Positions 23,158 through 33,920 of a stretch of DNA of 64,000 nucleotides are shown one piece after another. Positions within the stretch are counted from its first letter, which is position 1. Each line of letters starts with the position of its first letter. A program made the position numbers and the translations under genes. A model generated the notes under the pieces. The model saw only the letters and a list, made by a program, of their open reading frames with translations. It did no database searches and had not been told where the DNA came from. Location of the stretch: the NCBI GenBank assembly GCA_038501625.1, contig JAZAYU010000127.1, forward strand, positions 806,001 through 870,000. The letters are read 5' to 3'. The DNA comes from Corbicula japonica (taxonomy: Eukaryota > Mollusca > Bivalvia > Venerida > Cyrenidae).

Positions 23158-23552
23158 TAACCCTTTCCTCCATAAATACAGTAAAACCCCATCATTACGG
23201 ACACTCAATATTACGGCAAATTTGTAAAGAACAGACATTTTCTCTTCTAGCTTCAACCCCTCAATTAAGGACAACCTGGTATTTCAGGACACTCCCTCAG
23301 TCCCTTAGGTGTCCGTAATAGAGAGGTTTCACAGTACGCTTTTTACGCATGTGTGACCAGTGTAGATCCAGATCAGCTGGCACATCTGTGCCGTCTGATC
23401 AGGATCAGCAATGGTTGTTTTTTAGTCAGAAATAACCTAATAAATCAAATAGCGAACAGTGCATCCTGATCAGACAGCACAGATGTGCTGGCTGATCTGG
23501 ATCTACACTGTTCGCCCAAGCAATAAAGGTGTGTCCATAGAGGAAAGGGTTA
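23158..23552. mobile_element. piggyBac-like MITE, full length, with a nested pogo-like MITE
   Basis: It begins TTAACCCTTTCCTCCATAAA and ends 'tctatg'-type complement 'ccatagaggaaagggttaa'. The termini are perfect inverted repeats next to TTAA. It has two internal hairpin modules built on GATCCAGATCAGC / GATCAGGATC. A 156 bp element interrupts the left arm. Confidence 0.8.
23179..23334. mobile_element. pogo/Tigger-like MITE nested in a piggyBac-like MITE
   Basis: The termini CAGTAAAACCCC and GGTTTCACAG, with ATTACGGACAC and GTGTCCGTAAT, form an imperfect TIR of about 26 bp. TA lies on both sides, as expected for pogo/Tc1-type targets. It is present in both copies. Confidence 0.7.
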
Positions 23553-23762
23553 ACTTAATGACATCATTTCATGGTATGACATCAGTTTCCTGATGACATA
23601 TTTGACATGGGTCATATTATTGTTAGCATTCAATAAATAAAGTTTTAATAGTTAGGAAGCCTTAAGTTAAGGGATCAGAGAGGTGTGACCAGAGTCACCC
23701 AGCTGAGTGGTGTGACTGAGTGAAGCAGAGTGACCAAGGTTTCTTAATTGTTTACACTTTAC

Positions 23763-23988
23763 TTAATCCTTTCCTCCTTAGATAAATCTTAATTGCATGG
23801 GCAAATAGTTTATTAGATCCGTGCCGTCTGATTAGGATCTAAACTGTTCACTTTTTGATTTATTAGGTTATTTCTGACCAAAGTGCAACCAGTGCAGATC
23901 CTGATTAGACAGCTCGATGTGCCAGCTGATCTGGATCTACACTGGTTGCACATGTGTAAAAATGCGTATATATGGAGGAAATGGTTAA
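23763..23988. mobile_element. piggyBac-like MITE
   Basis: It runs from 'ttaatcctttcctccttaga' to 'tatggaggaaatggttaa', with both internal arm modules. It is slightly shorter than intact family members. Confidence 0.65.
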
Positions 23989-24604
23989 TGAACACTACGT
24001 TATAGTTCATGTTATTAAGTGACATTAGAACAATTAAAAAAAATTCCATTGCATGTAGCATAGTGAAGTGAGAATGGTTACTTAATTGTTTAAACTCCAC
24101 TAAATAAACACTAAATAACCTAATGTTTACCACAATTTATCTTTAATCTGTAATACATGATGTCATAACGTTACGAATATTGGGAATTTTATTATCAAGT
24201 GGTTAAAGCAGTGCAGATTAATTAAAATTGGATGGAAAACTGGGATAAACACTAATTTAAGATCAGACTGCTAAAACCTTAAGTTTTAAAACATGTTATG
24301 GAAAACAAATCTGTAGATTCTTCCATTGATTTGCTAGGTATTAATTCTATGACACTTTTTCAGTTGAGCAATATTCAAATCATGAATACATGCCAAAGAA
24401 ATTTACAATAACAATACTTATCTACATTTCAAAAGGTTCTGACATTTTGCAATACATCATAATGTTTCATAAATGCATACATTTGATGGTTTTATTAATG
24501 AAACTGCCACAAAATGATAATAGGTTGTTGTATTTATCATGTTAATGACTGGTTTACAGTACTAAAGCAATCATATCATGCAATATGCACTTGTCAACCT
24601 CAGA

Positions 24605-24720
24605 TCAAGATCATAAAAACTAAGATTGTAGACCAGTTTCAAATCTCAGGCATACATTCAAACCAATGGGATACATGAGATTTGAGACTTCTCTCCAGTT
24701 TCAGTTTTATGATCAGGGGC
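24605..24720. mobile_element. Palindromic MITE, diverged
   Basis: The arms 'caagatcataaaaacta' and 'cagttttatgatcaggg' flank a shortened centre, 'catacattcaaaccaatggg'. Confidence 0.6.
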
Positions 24721-24754
24721 ACCTTTTACCTGCAGAATTTGTGTAATAGACTGT

Positions 24755-24900
24755 GCCCAAGATCATAAAACTAAATCTGGAGATCAGTCTCAAATCTCAA
24801 GCATCTGATTGGCAGAAATGGCGACCAGTCGCCATTTCAGCCAATCAGATCCTTGAGATTTGAGACTGATCTCAAAACTTAGTTCTATGATCTTAGGCCC
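24755..24900. mobile_element. Palindromic MITE
   Basis: It runs from 'gcccaagatcataaaactaa' to 'ttctatgatcttaggccc', with the intact centre GCGACCAGTCGCC. The copy B counterpart has lost part of the central stem. Confidence 0.75.
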
Positions 24901-25082
24901 TGGCCTCTATTTGCATTGTGGCCAGCCTATTTATGCTAGTTTGGTGTATTTACTCAGTCAGAATCATAGTGGACCCTGTGCTGGCTAATTGGGGTCTACA
25001 CCTGTTGCAAATGAGGATTAAATGACAACTAAATAGCAATTTAAAGGGATATTATACATAGTTGTAGTGAATTAACAACTTT

Positions 25083-25280
25083 GTTATAAACCATTTACTT
25101 CAATAATATGGCTTTTATCTCAAGCAACTAGTCAACTAGTTTATATGTGCAGTTTGATCAGGACCTACATTGTTCTTTTAAGATTTGTTTTGTTATGTCT
25201 GACCATGAAGCAGACAGTGTTCTTCCTGATTACACTGAACACCCATAAATAAAGGCCATTTCCCATGGAGTAATGGGTTA
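25083..25280. mobile_element. piggyBac-like MITE with internal deletion
   Basis: It runs from 'taaaccatttacttcaataa' to 'ccatggagtaatgggttaa'. Compared with copy B (about 58170-58400), roughly 33 bp covering one arm of the second hairpin module are missing here. Confidence 0.6.
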
Positions 25281-25761
25281 AAAAGCATTCTGAAATTTAT
25301 ATTATGCAAAACACATTTTGATAATTTTAGACAAATATATTTTGATTATTATTAGACAAGTATATTTTGATTATTTTTAGACAATTATAATTTGATTGAT
25401 ATTATTGTTATATCTTTTCTGTGTGAATTGTTTTGTTATCATTTCTCTTTTGTATGGCATTTTATCAAAGCATTGCAGTTATTATGCAAAAATAAATGTT
25501 AGAAAATTAAGATTGTATTTTGGTTTATTACAGAGACCATCATTGGTCATGGGAAAATGCGCAATTCAAATGTGCTGATTTTGAAATGAAAAACAAGTTT
25601 TGTTGTAAGAATGGCCTCTGTTCGTACTCAAATTGCAATATTTTGGCTATAGTTTCAAAATTTGTTGTTTAACTAATGGTTAGATTGTAGACTGTGAACA
25701 AGGCGTGGTGTAAAAACTGAAAAGTGAAGCATTCTATACATTTTTAATGATGTTTTACACA

Positions 25762-26110
25762 ATTGATAAACCTTTTAGCACATGGGCAACCAGTGCCCAA
25801 GGTTATAAAACTGAGCACGGAAACCAGTCTCAAATCTCAAGCATCTGATTGGCTGAAATGGCGACTGGTCGCCATTTCAGCCTATCAGATGCTTGAGATT
25901 TGAGACTGGTTTCCAAACTCAGTTTTATAACCTTCAGCTCAGTGTTGGGCTGCACATCTTGATTTGGATCTACACGCTCCCTTCTTGATCAGAAATAATT
26001 TGAATCTATAAGTAAAAATTTGTAGATCCTGATCAGACAACACATATGTCCTTTCTGATATGGGTCTACACTTCTCACCCAAGTGATAGAAATCATAGGG
26101 TAAAGGGTTA
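25762..26110. mobile_element. piggyBac-like MITE interrupted by a palindromic MITE
   Basis: The outer element has the right terminus 'gtaaagggtta' and the module 'gtagatcctgatcag'. The inner palindrome at 25796-25939 is absent from copy B. Confidence 0.7.
25796..25939. mobile_element. Palindromic MITE present only in copy A, with CAGTG target duplication
   Basis: The element of about 144 bp is flanked on both sides by CAGTG (25791-25795 and 25940-25944). Copy B has a single CAGTG ('aaccagtgttggg'). This empty site supports a 5 bp duplication for this family. Confidence 0.8.
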
Positions 26111-27109
26111 CAATAGAATATTAGAAGACAAGCGGTCATTTTTTTAGGTCACTTCCCTTTATTCTTTAGAAAATCCTTAATTTTCTAATTGGAAAGTAGG
26201 TTGTAATGTGGGCCAGGTCAAGGGAAAGTGTCTTTGCTAATATGTTTTCTACATAACGATTATGGTATCCATCATTTTCTCCTAACTGATAGGGTTTTTG
26301 TTATACATTTTGACTACTATTATAACGTTATTTTAGTGCAAAATACATATGAAATTAACAATGTCGTCTGCTCTCAACTTTATGAAGTCATTTCAAAGAT
26401 TGACTTAATCTTTTCGAAGACACCTTCCTCCGTGTCAATTTTCCATATTACAATGTAAGGCACTCAGTCGAAGTGATTAAATTAAATGTAGAATACACTT
26501 TTGAACAATCTTCCATTTATTATAATTATTGAATTGCAGTAAAATTTACTCACAACAGATCCTAAAATTTAATGATTAGTCTTAAATTTAGGCGTAATTC
26601 GCCCATGTTTAGTCATTTAAAGGCATAATAAAGTAGTTCAATGAATATAGACCACATCCGAGACATTGAAGAATTCTACCCAGAAATGTGAATAGGCAGC
26701 TTTAGCATGTTATGTTTGATTTCTGAACATGGTCATTCTGGTACATGGCTGCAATTACTACCATTACACGAAAAGGAAAGATTTTTAAAAAGACCAACAT
26801 CACAAATCTTCTAGGCAACATTACAGTTAAAATATTTTCTTGGATAAAACTTTAAACTTTATTTAAGTTTTCCGAAGAGCTGTTTACATTGTTAGATATG
26901 TCAGGGATTTCTTTACCTTATTTAGTATGGGATGTTAATAGGCGCCTTTCCTCTTTGAAAATTTATTTAAAGCCATGCACTCTTTTTTTACAGATTACAT
27001 CATGTTTAGAGAAGAAATGTTATTTTCCCCCAAATTATAGGGTATGATCCACTTCTCCTAACCCTGGCAGTGAAAAAGGCGATGGAAATAGAAAATGTTT
27101 AGTATATAG

Positions 27110-27335
27110 AAAATTTGGTATTTTGTGTCGGCATTTCAAAAACAAGCCGATGCGTAGAGATCGCTTTGTCCATAGTCAGTTGGACTGTTCCTCATGAAAA
27201 TTTAACACTGGCTATATTTCTGAATGTTTTTTTCAAAGTTTCAAATTATAATGCATATGACTACAGGATCTGTTGGTCAAGTTCACATACAAAACTTTAC
27301 ATTGCCTCTAACATCTTACTGTTGCTTTTTACCAC
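27110..27335 (+). mobile_element. Degenerate Helentron-like element of the GTCGCCC type
   Basis: 'tgtcggcatttcaaaaacaa' followed by 'gccgatgcgtagagatcgct' and 'aaaatttaacactggctata' parallels the element at 6541-6985 in the same order. The ends are not well preserved. Confidence 0.4.
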
Positions 27336-27639
27336 ATAAACTAATGACCGGTAATAGATTCAGTATATGCAAGTTCTATAATGTAAGTTGAAACGATTGT
27401 TACCATTTTTTGTTATATTTCCCTCTTCCTTTGATGTAAAACTACTCTAGTGACTTCCTCGTGTAACCCTACAGTAAAATGATGTAGCTATAGATTATAA
27501 ACTTGTTTCAAATTGCATTACTAGTTACAAGGTTGAACTTTTTGTGTGGATTGAGAAATTCACATGAAAATCACATCACACTGTATGGAAGATTTAAGAC
27601 CTTGTCTGTGTTTTACTTCCTATACCTGCACCAGTTCCT

Positions 27640-28057
27640 TTACCACCTCTACAGCATGGTTCCTTAATAACACTATACCCGTAATTCACTACAGTTCCCC
27701 CACTCACTATACCAATGTTATTCCAAACACTATCCCATGCACATACTGTCCGCTGTCCGCTACACCCTACCATATGCATAATGTGCACCATTCAACAATG
27801 TCCCCTATATGAATTATTCATCAAGGTCTACAGTTATGCTCTTGACCATACACTAATGTCGCCAATTACACTGTGCAACATTCATCAACGTCCCCGATAA
27901 CACTCGGCACCAAACACAAATGTCACCAATTTCACTATGCACCATTTACCAAGATCCACATTTACGCTCTTGACAATACACCAATGTCCCCAGTTACACT
28001 GTGAAATATCGACCAAGGTCCCCAACTTCACACAACACCATGCACCAATGTCCCCAA
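27640..28057. repeat. Degenerate minisatellite-like 'caatgtccccaattacactg' repeat
   Basis: Variants of 'accaatgtccccaattacac' recur irregularly, and a longer ~130 bp unit beginning 'gctcttgac(c/a)atacac' occurs near 27839 and 27967. Small open frames on both strands across it are artefacts of base composition. Confidence 0.5.
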
Positions 28058-28255
28058 TTACTGTGGTATCATTTATTTTCGCGGGGACGAAATTTCGCGC
28101 AAAAGCCACAAATGATATATTTGCGCGGGCATACATTCGGGTAACTATTTTTAAGACATAACTGTGTTATTTTGCTTGGTTGAAATTCGCACATCTACCC
28201 TAGCAAAAAAAACGCGAACTTTAAATCCGAGCAGAATATAATGATACCACAGTAA
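28058..28255. mobile_element. 198 bp MITE with TTACTGTGGTATCATT termini
   Basis: The left end TTACTGTGGTATCATT and the right end AATGATACCACAGTAA are perfect 16 bp inverted repeats. The interior has 'ttttcgcggggacgaaattt' and similar CG-containing motifs. A TA target would make it Tc1/mariner-like. It is identical in position in copy B. Confidence 0.75.
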
Positions 28256-28408
28256 ACTGTGAACCTTGGTTAAGTTAACTCAACTGTTGGTATGGCGCAA
28301 CCTTGATTATGTACGTATATTTTGTTATATTTGAAGGCTTCATTGTTAATAAGCGATTTCATCTTGATGTTATTTTCTGAATAAGTAACCTTTTTTAAAT
28401 GAAGAGAT

Positions 28409-28423
28409 TATAATAATAATAAA

Positions 28424-28464
<41 letters not shown>
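28409..28464. repeat. (TTA)n microsatellite
   Basis: ATA triplets are followed by about fourteen TTA/ATT triplets. The same run is present in copy B. Confidence 0.9.
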
Positions 28465-28465
<1 letters not shown>

Positions 28466-28994
28466 AACATTTAGGAATCAGCAGATTCTGTTTGGTAAAT
28501 ACTTCCAACGAGAACAAAACAAGTTTATAAATCCTATAACTTTTATTGCATTTCATGCCCCTTTAACATACAAACTTTTACCTGTAAAAATGTACATGAA
28601 TATCTTCTTAGAAATTATAATAAAAACTATTGATAAAATATTGCGATAGAAACTGTTTACAGATTTTTAAACCTGGCCGTTTACGTACATATACAAAAAT
28701 ACACTACAAACATTAGAAAGTTATTACAACACATACAATGACATAATTAACATCAGCAAAAATGAACACTTCAAAATTAAATATATACATAAATAATAAT
28801 TTAGAAATAACAAAATATGAGAAAGCATTTTGAGCTTTATTTGGTCTAAAAAGCTGTATTCAATGAAATCTTACATAAATAAGGTAAATAAATTGTCAGA
28901 AAATTATGTGTTGACTTTAACAGTACTTTTTGAATGACTTTGGTCTACAAAAATACTAAATCCTTCTTTTACAAAAGTAACCAAACAACAACCT

Positions 28995-29133
28995 GGGCCC
29001 AAGATAAAAAACTGTGATTGGAGATCCATCTCAAATCTTAAGCATCTGACTGGCTGAAACAGAGACTTAAGTCTCCATTTTAGTTATTCAAATGCTTGAG
29101 ACCGGACACTGGTATCCAATTTTACGATCTTGA
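28995..29133. mobile_element. Palindromic MITE, diverged
   Basis: It runs from 'gggcccaagataaaaaactg' to 'aattttacgatcttga', with the centre 'cagagacttaagtctccatt'. It is the same in copy B. Confidence 0.65.
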
Positions 29134-30094
29134 GAACAATAATCACCATAGTTGACAGTTAAATGCCAGAGACCCCACCCCTTGCAGCAACTAGTGGTAA
29201 AATGAAGCGAACACTAGAGTCCATAAATCGTTTTTGATATTGCGACTTAATTTTAGAGATCATATTGAAAACTAGTCCATAAATTTTTTAAATATTCTGA
29301 CTTATTTTCTGGAGAACATACTGATGAATGAACAGAACAGGGTTTCTCTATCTTCGTTAAAGCCAGTCGAGTCTTTGGTAAAATGTGTAAAGTGTTCTGT
29401 CACATTAAAGCAAAACAAGGCCTGGCGTTTTCAACAAATGAAATTACATGTAAATGATTTATACTGTCAAAATAACTCAGAAACCGCATTATTTAATTGT
29501 TACAAACAGAAAGTACACTATAGTATTCAATAAATTCGATTTTAAATACACTTAAATTTAGTAAATTTGAAATTTATCAGACAAGTTTTACAAATGTTTA
29601 AATAAACAAATAATGTAGTATTTACATGTTTTCTTGTGTATAGGCCCTATTACTTATAACAACTTTGCACAGTAGGTCTATTTAAACAAATGGTTAGCGG
29701 ATATTTTTGAATGCTTGTATAAAGTATGACATGTCAAAAATTATTATAAATGCAGTTAGAACGACGAGATTTTAAATTAAGATAATTGTAAAAATAATTA
29801 GCACAAAAATGTTCTAATATCCAACATTATGCTTCTAAATTGGCTTCTAAATTGGTAAAACTGTATACTTTACGCGATAAAATCTTTGCAACGTTGACAA
29901 TGTCCTGTTATTTTGACATACTTCTCATTAATTTTGACACAAAACACTTTATTCTATCATTGAAATATATCTGCTTTATGCAAATCCATAGTGATTTTTA
30001 ATAAGTCTATACTGGATTAAAATGGAAATGTGATTTTCTTCGTTTAGAAAATTTGATTTGTTTTTCTGCTCATAAATAATTGCTTAAAATTATG

Positions 30095-31164
30095 CTAGTC
30101 TGCTTCCATGTCGGCATGTATATCGATCTCAGTATTTCTCACGTGATTGACTGCGTCATCACCCTCTTCGTCGTCATAGTAACAATCCTGATCCTCAGCA
30201 CCGCCATATTCTAGAACTGTTGACAATGGTATTGTCTGCTCATTTTTGGCGGTAAACGATGCATACCCTCTCATCTGTTTGTGCAATACCTGGTATTTTG
30301 GTTTTCCCGGACCTTGCGGGGTTGAAATCGAAAAGGTTTGATCGTTTCTTGGAGATTTTAATAACAAAACGTCCTGGTCCGAACTTTCAAAGGTTGGTGA
30401 TGGCGTGAAAGATGAAGATGGCGTCATGTATGACGTCATACCCGAACTCCAATGCATTTGTCTTTTCTTGTTCACCTTTTTCTGTTCTTTTTCACTAAAC
30501 TTAAATGATAAATAACCATTCCGTTTTGCAATCACTAACACTATACACAATGCAATTAGGCCTGAAAAAGCGATACAGGACGCAAGAATGACGTAAACAA
30601 AAGGCACTTTGCTGTTATCGGGTTTTGTGGTTAGGTTGACGCAATAAGGGACATCATTTCCATGGTTCCTGACTAGACGGAAATCACACACTGGGGATTT
30701 ATCAGTTTTGGCACAAAATGTGTATTTAGTACCGGGCTCCAAGCCCATAATTGTAAAGTTTGTTTGGGTTACATTCGGGACAATATTGCACACACCGGTT
30801 CTGCTAGAAGTCCAGTATTCTATGGTGAAAGGTTTGATTAGAAATGCTTTTTGGTTTTCCCGATTCTGAACTATGCTCGTCGTCGGGTGACTAAGAGTTT
30901 CAAAATCTATTGCATCTGAAGTAAAGTTATACAATATACGTGACTCGGAGTAATTTCCGCTTCCGGGAGACATCACTTCCAGGTTGAGCGTGACGGTTGT
31001 CAAGGTGACGGTTGCTAAGCGCAGTTTCACGAATGCCTGGCAACTTGCACCCAACCACCCCTGTAGGCATGCGCACTGGACTGTTGTGACATTGGATTTT
31101 AAGTGAGTTATTATGCGACAAGAACTCTGGTTGAGACATTTTCCACACATCACGGACAGCGTAT
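30095..31164 (-). CDS. Membrane protein exon 2: EGF, FN3-like, TM and tail
   Basis: The acceptor on the minus strand is 'ttgttgttacag' at 31165-31166, and the stop is at 30095-30097. The exon is 1,070 nt and holds everything after the signal peptide, an unusually undivided architecture for an EGF/FN3 protein. Confidence 0.85.
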
Positions 31165-31836
31165 CTGTAACAACAACACATATGTTAAATACTGTACGAT
31201 TATTAAAATCTTCAACATTACTATATGGCCGTGCACACATAGGCGAACGGCGAAGATCCATATCAGCTGTCACATCCTTGCAATCTGATCAGGATCTGGA
31301 CTGTCCGCTTTTGATTCACTAGGTTATTTCTTAACAAGTTGCTACTCGTGTGAATTCATACGAGATGGCAAAGAATAGCCTGCTGAGCTGGATCTGCACT
31401 GTTCGCACAGGAGATAAAACCCCTATATATGGAATTAAGGTTGAAATGACAGTATGAAATGTCTCAATTCTTAGTTGTGGGCCGACATTTTGTACTAATT
31501 TTTAGTATTTTGGGGAATAATAAAAACATTAGGCTACAATTATATTATTTTTTGTTTTTGTTTTAAACTTTTTGTGGCACTGGTTTCAATTTGGTAAATC
31601 AAATTTTAAAGTTATGACGGGCAGTTGTTTGAGAAGTCGATCGTAAACAAGCAATAAAATGTTCTTCACAAATAGAAATAAAATAATATTTCATAAAAGC
31701 TCGTGTCAAGTTAACAATAAAAATTAAATATAAACTACTTACCAGCTGGAACCACGCTAGCAAAAATAATGACATATATGACGTACAATCCTAGCCGGAA
31801 GTGCCTGTAGCCAAGCCAGGGATTCAGACTTTTCAT
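30095..31836 (-). CDS. Single-pass membrane protein with EGF-like and FN3-like ectodomain
   Basis: Exons 31836-31743 and 31164-30095 join in phase 1 into 387 residues. Residues 1-31 are a signal peptide (hydrophobic LGLYVIYVIIFASVVPA). Residues 38-73 form an EGF-like module with six cysteines ending CACLQGWLGASC. Residues about 85-212 look like a fibronectin-III-type segment (FTIMGLEPGTKYTFCAKT). There are seven NxS/T sites in the ectodomain. A transmembrane helix lies at about 218-243 (VPFVYVILASCIAFSGLIAL), followed by KR and a 140-residue cytoplasmic tail, Ser/Pro-rich then acidic (YYDDEEGDDA). The layout suggests a cell-surface receptor or adhesion protein. I do not recognise the family. 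Using the upstream in-frame ATG at 31273 would replace the signal peptide with intron sequence, so the spliced start is preferred. Confidence 0.82.
31165..31742. other. Membrane-protein intron, with a piggyBac-like MITE
   Basis: This is a 578 bp intron. A piggyBac-like MITE with decayed ends occupies about 31222-31442, identified by the arms 'gaagatccatatcagc' and 'gatcaggatctggac' and then 'gctggatctgcactg'. The rest is AT-rich. Confidence 0.7.
31222..31442. mobile_element. piggyBac-like MITE in membrane-protein intron
   Basis: It runs from 'tatggccgtgcacacatagg' through two arm modules to 'tatatggaattaaggttgaa'. It creates spurious reading frames across the splice acceptor region. Confidence 0.55.
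31743..31836 (-). CDS. Membrane protein exon 1: signal peptide
   Basis: ATG at 31836 is followed by MKSLNPWLGYRHFRLGLYVI and a hydrophobic run ending in VVPA. The donor is GCTG|GTAAGT. The split codon completes as GAT (Asp32) with exon 2. Confidence 0.8.
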
Positions 31837-31883
31837 GTCTTCTCATGACGTAACGGGTTGGAGTCGTGGAGCTTATAAAATGT
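31837..31883 (-). promoter_or_regulatory. Probable 5' UTR part of the start exon, preceded by a splice acceptor
   Basis: On the minus strand 'tctgatttgtttcag' ends at 31884, a good acceptor 47 nt before the start codon. This suggests a spliced 5' UTR. A candidate upstream donor CAG|GTAATT lies at 34789 on the minus strand, but that pairing is a guess. Confidence 0.35.
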
Positions 31884-32138
31884 CTGAAACAAATCAGACA
31901 TAATGTACTAAAGAAATAACGTAAGCATACGTTAGTGACTTGTGGGGTGAAACATGGGTTATATATTGTTAAGAACCTAATTTAAATCCCTTAGTGGCAA
32001 TTTGATTGCCACTGACCGTGCCACGGCGGTAACATATCGGGTTCTCATTTTCGTTAATTGTTTGTGGCGTCTACGAGTGCAATGTTTAGTGTACATGACA
32101 CGAGCCTCGAACACTTCGAACAGCTGCTCTGCACGTCT

Positions 32139-32281
32139 GGGCCCAAAATTATATACTGGGAATAGAGACCAGTCTGCAATTTCAAACATGGGATGGCTTA
32201 AATAAAGACTAGTCTCCATTTCAGCAGATCACGTTTGATATTTCAGACAGGTCTCCAGTTTCAGTTTTATTATCTTGGTCC
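32139..32281. mobile_element. Palindromic MITE, diverged
   Basis: It runs from 'tgggcccaaaattatatact' to 'cagttttattatcttggtcc', with the centre 'aataaagactagtctccatt'. Confidence 0.6.
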
Positions 32282-33169
32282 CTCTATTTGGTACGAGATG
32301 TTTATTAGTTTGTAAAATTTCATTTTTCGCATTGTTCGTTGACCTTAATATACAATCAGCAGTCTTTTTCATGTTTCCTACAACGCAAATTTTAACTGTT
32401 AAGTTAAGGGTTTGGGTTTAACAAACATTTGCAAGTTGCTGATGTTTTAACAGATCTTATGCAATGTCAAGAATCATTTTTACGTGTAGTTTCTCAAACG
32501 TTTGTTCAAAACTCAAGTGACCTGAATCCGCACGCTTTATAGAATTGAACAAATTCATTTCCAGAAGTTTTTAATTGATTTCAAAAACATTATTCTGGGA
32601 ACATTTGTTGACATTTCTAGCATTGATCCTGACTGTAGTAAAATGGTAGTGTAAACAGATAGCTTGCTCACATCGATCTGGGAGAGAATTATAAGGTCTG
32701 TTTACGTGACGAGAATCCAAACGATACTGCCAATTAAACTAAATAGCTGTTATTTAGATATTTAATGCTTCTTCAAGTCTCAAGAAATCTCAAGAGTGAT
32801 GTTTATTGTATGGAAAAAATTCAAGTCGTATGAAACATAAGATATAAACAGGAATCTAATAGCTTCTAGATTCTTGCTATAAATAGTCTATTAGGCCTGT
32901 TAAATAAAAGTCACTGAGAGTCAGTCAAGGGTGTACGTATCGAAACCTTCAGGATTAGCTCTATGTGTGAGCAAGCTCATTTAGTGTGTTGAGGAATGAA
33001 TGGTTCTATGAGGGTTTGCACTATCGTGCTTGAAAATCAATGAATGGCGTCACGATAGGGTCGGGGCCTAACTTAGCTAGCAGAATCTCTCGACTGCTTT
33101 CATACGACCTTAAATAAGAACATTTGTTTATCGCAGTTAAAAAAAGAACAACGAGGGGCATCACGATAC

Positions 33170-33355
33170 GGTCATTTGCAAATAGTGTATATCCAGATCA
33201 GCGGACACATCTGTGCCGTCTCAACAGGATTTACATTGTTTGGTTTTTTTGTAAAAAAATAACCTAAAGGTGAACATTGTAGATCCTGACCAGGCTGATC
33301 TGGATCTACACTGTTCGTCCACGGGATAACAACCATATCACAAGGAGTAAAGGTT
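33170..33355. mobile_element. piggyBac-like MITE
   Basis: It contains 'tatatccagatcagcgg', 'gtagatcctgaccagg' and 'gatctggatctacactgttc' and ends 'aaggagtaaaggttaa'. On the minus strand it gives the frame NSVDPDQ, a hallmark of the repeat and not a gene. Confidence 0.6.
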
Positions 33356-33868
33356 AAACAGAACCATATATCTTTCGATCTTAATCTGAGATACAATAGT
33401 TAAATGGGACACGAGTAATATGATCTTTAAATAACACAGCAATATCAATCTGCGACCACTGTAATCAATTTTGTGGTCAGACCATAAATGGTTGCTATAA
33501 CAATGGAGTCTACAGTACATAATCGGCTGAATACCCATTTATGAGAAAACGTGTGTATTTGAACAACATTTAAAACAAATTAACCGTGTTAAGACTATTC
33601 AAGTCTATTCAAGAACGATTTTGAAGTATGTATGGGAGGAGATAACATCAAAGATTGCAATATAAGTTTGCTATGGTATGTGTCAACCCGCACGCTCTCT
33701 AAAGTGCACAGTTTGGTGTTTTAGTCAAGCAATGTTAAGAATACCCTTCTTTGTTTTTGAGAAAATGAGTTAAAACATTTATAATTTTTATTATTTTTCC
33801 ACAACAATAAGCAGCTGCTTCATTTTGAGTTTGTCCCATGCTTAATATCTTTTTGTTCGTCTAAGCTT

Positions 33869-33920
33869 TTGTTGTTGTTGTTATTATTATTACAGTTGTT
33901 GTTGTTGTTGTTGTTGTTGT
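33869..33920. repeat. (GTT)n microsatellite
   Basis: GTT/TTG triplets are interrupted by a short TTA run. Confidence 0.85.

Larger units (their letters stand above)
22784..30094. other. Intergenic DNA between the convergent glutaredoxin-like and membrane-protein genes, copy A
   Basis: Over 7 kb without a coding exon that I can support. It contains the 3' UTRs of both convergent genes (candidate AATAAA near 23632 on +; the minus-strand site is undetermined), several MITEs, a minisatellite-like stretch and a (TTA)n run. From about 26.1 kb onward it is nearly identical to copy B. Confidence 0.6.

Noticed and set aside
23813..24133. 106-residue minus-strand frame containing a DPNQTA motif, and similar NSVDPDQ frames at 33172 and elsewhere
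   Set aside because: The DPDQ-type peptide is the translation of the GATCAGGATC arm of piggyBac-like MITEs and appears wherever the repeat occurs.
26228..26458. 76-residue frame conserved between copies A and B
   Set aside because: The whole region is nearly identical between copies, so conservation carries no coding information; there is no domain, and start context and composition are unremarkable.
29324..29533. 69-residue frame with several cysteines
   Set aside because: It has no recognisable zinc-binding spacing or signal peptide, and it lies in the likely 3' UTR side of the minus-strand gene.
30420..30440. ATGACGTCAT-type CRE palindrome as a regulatory site
   Set aside because: It lies inside the cytoplasmic-tail coding sequence of the membrane protein and is explained by the codons there.
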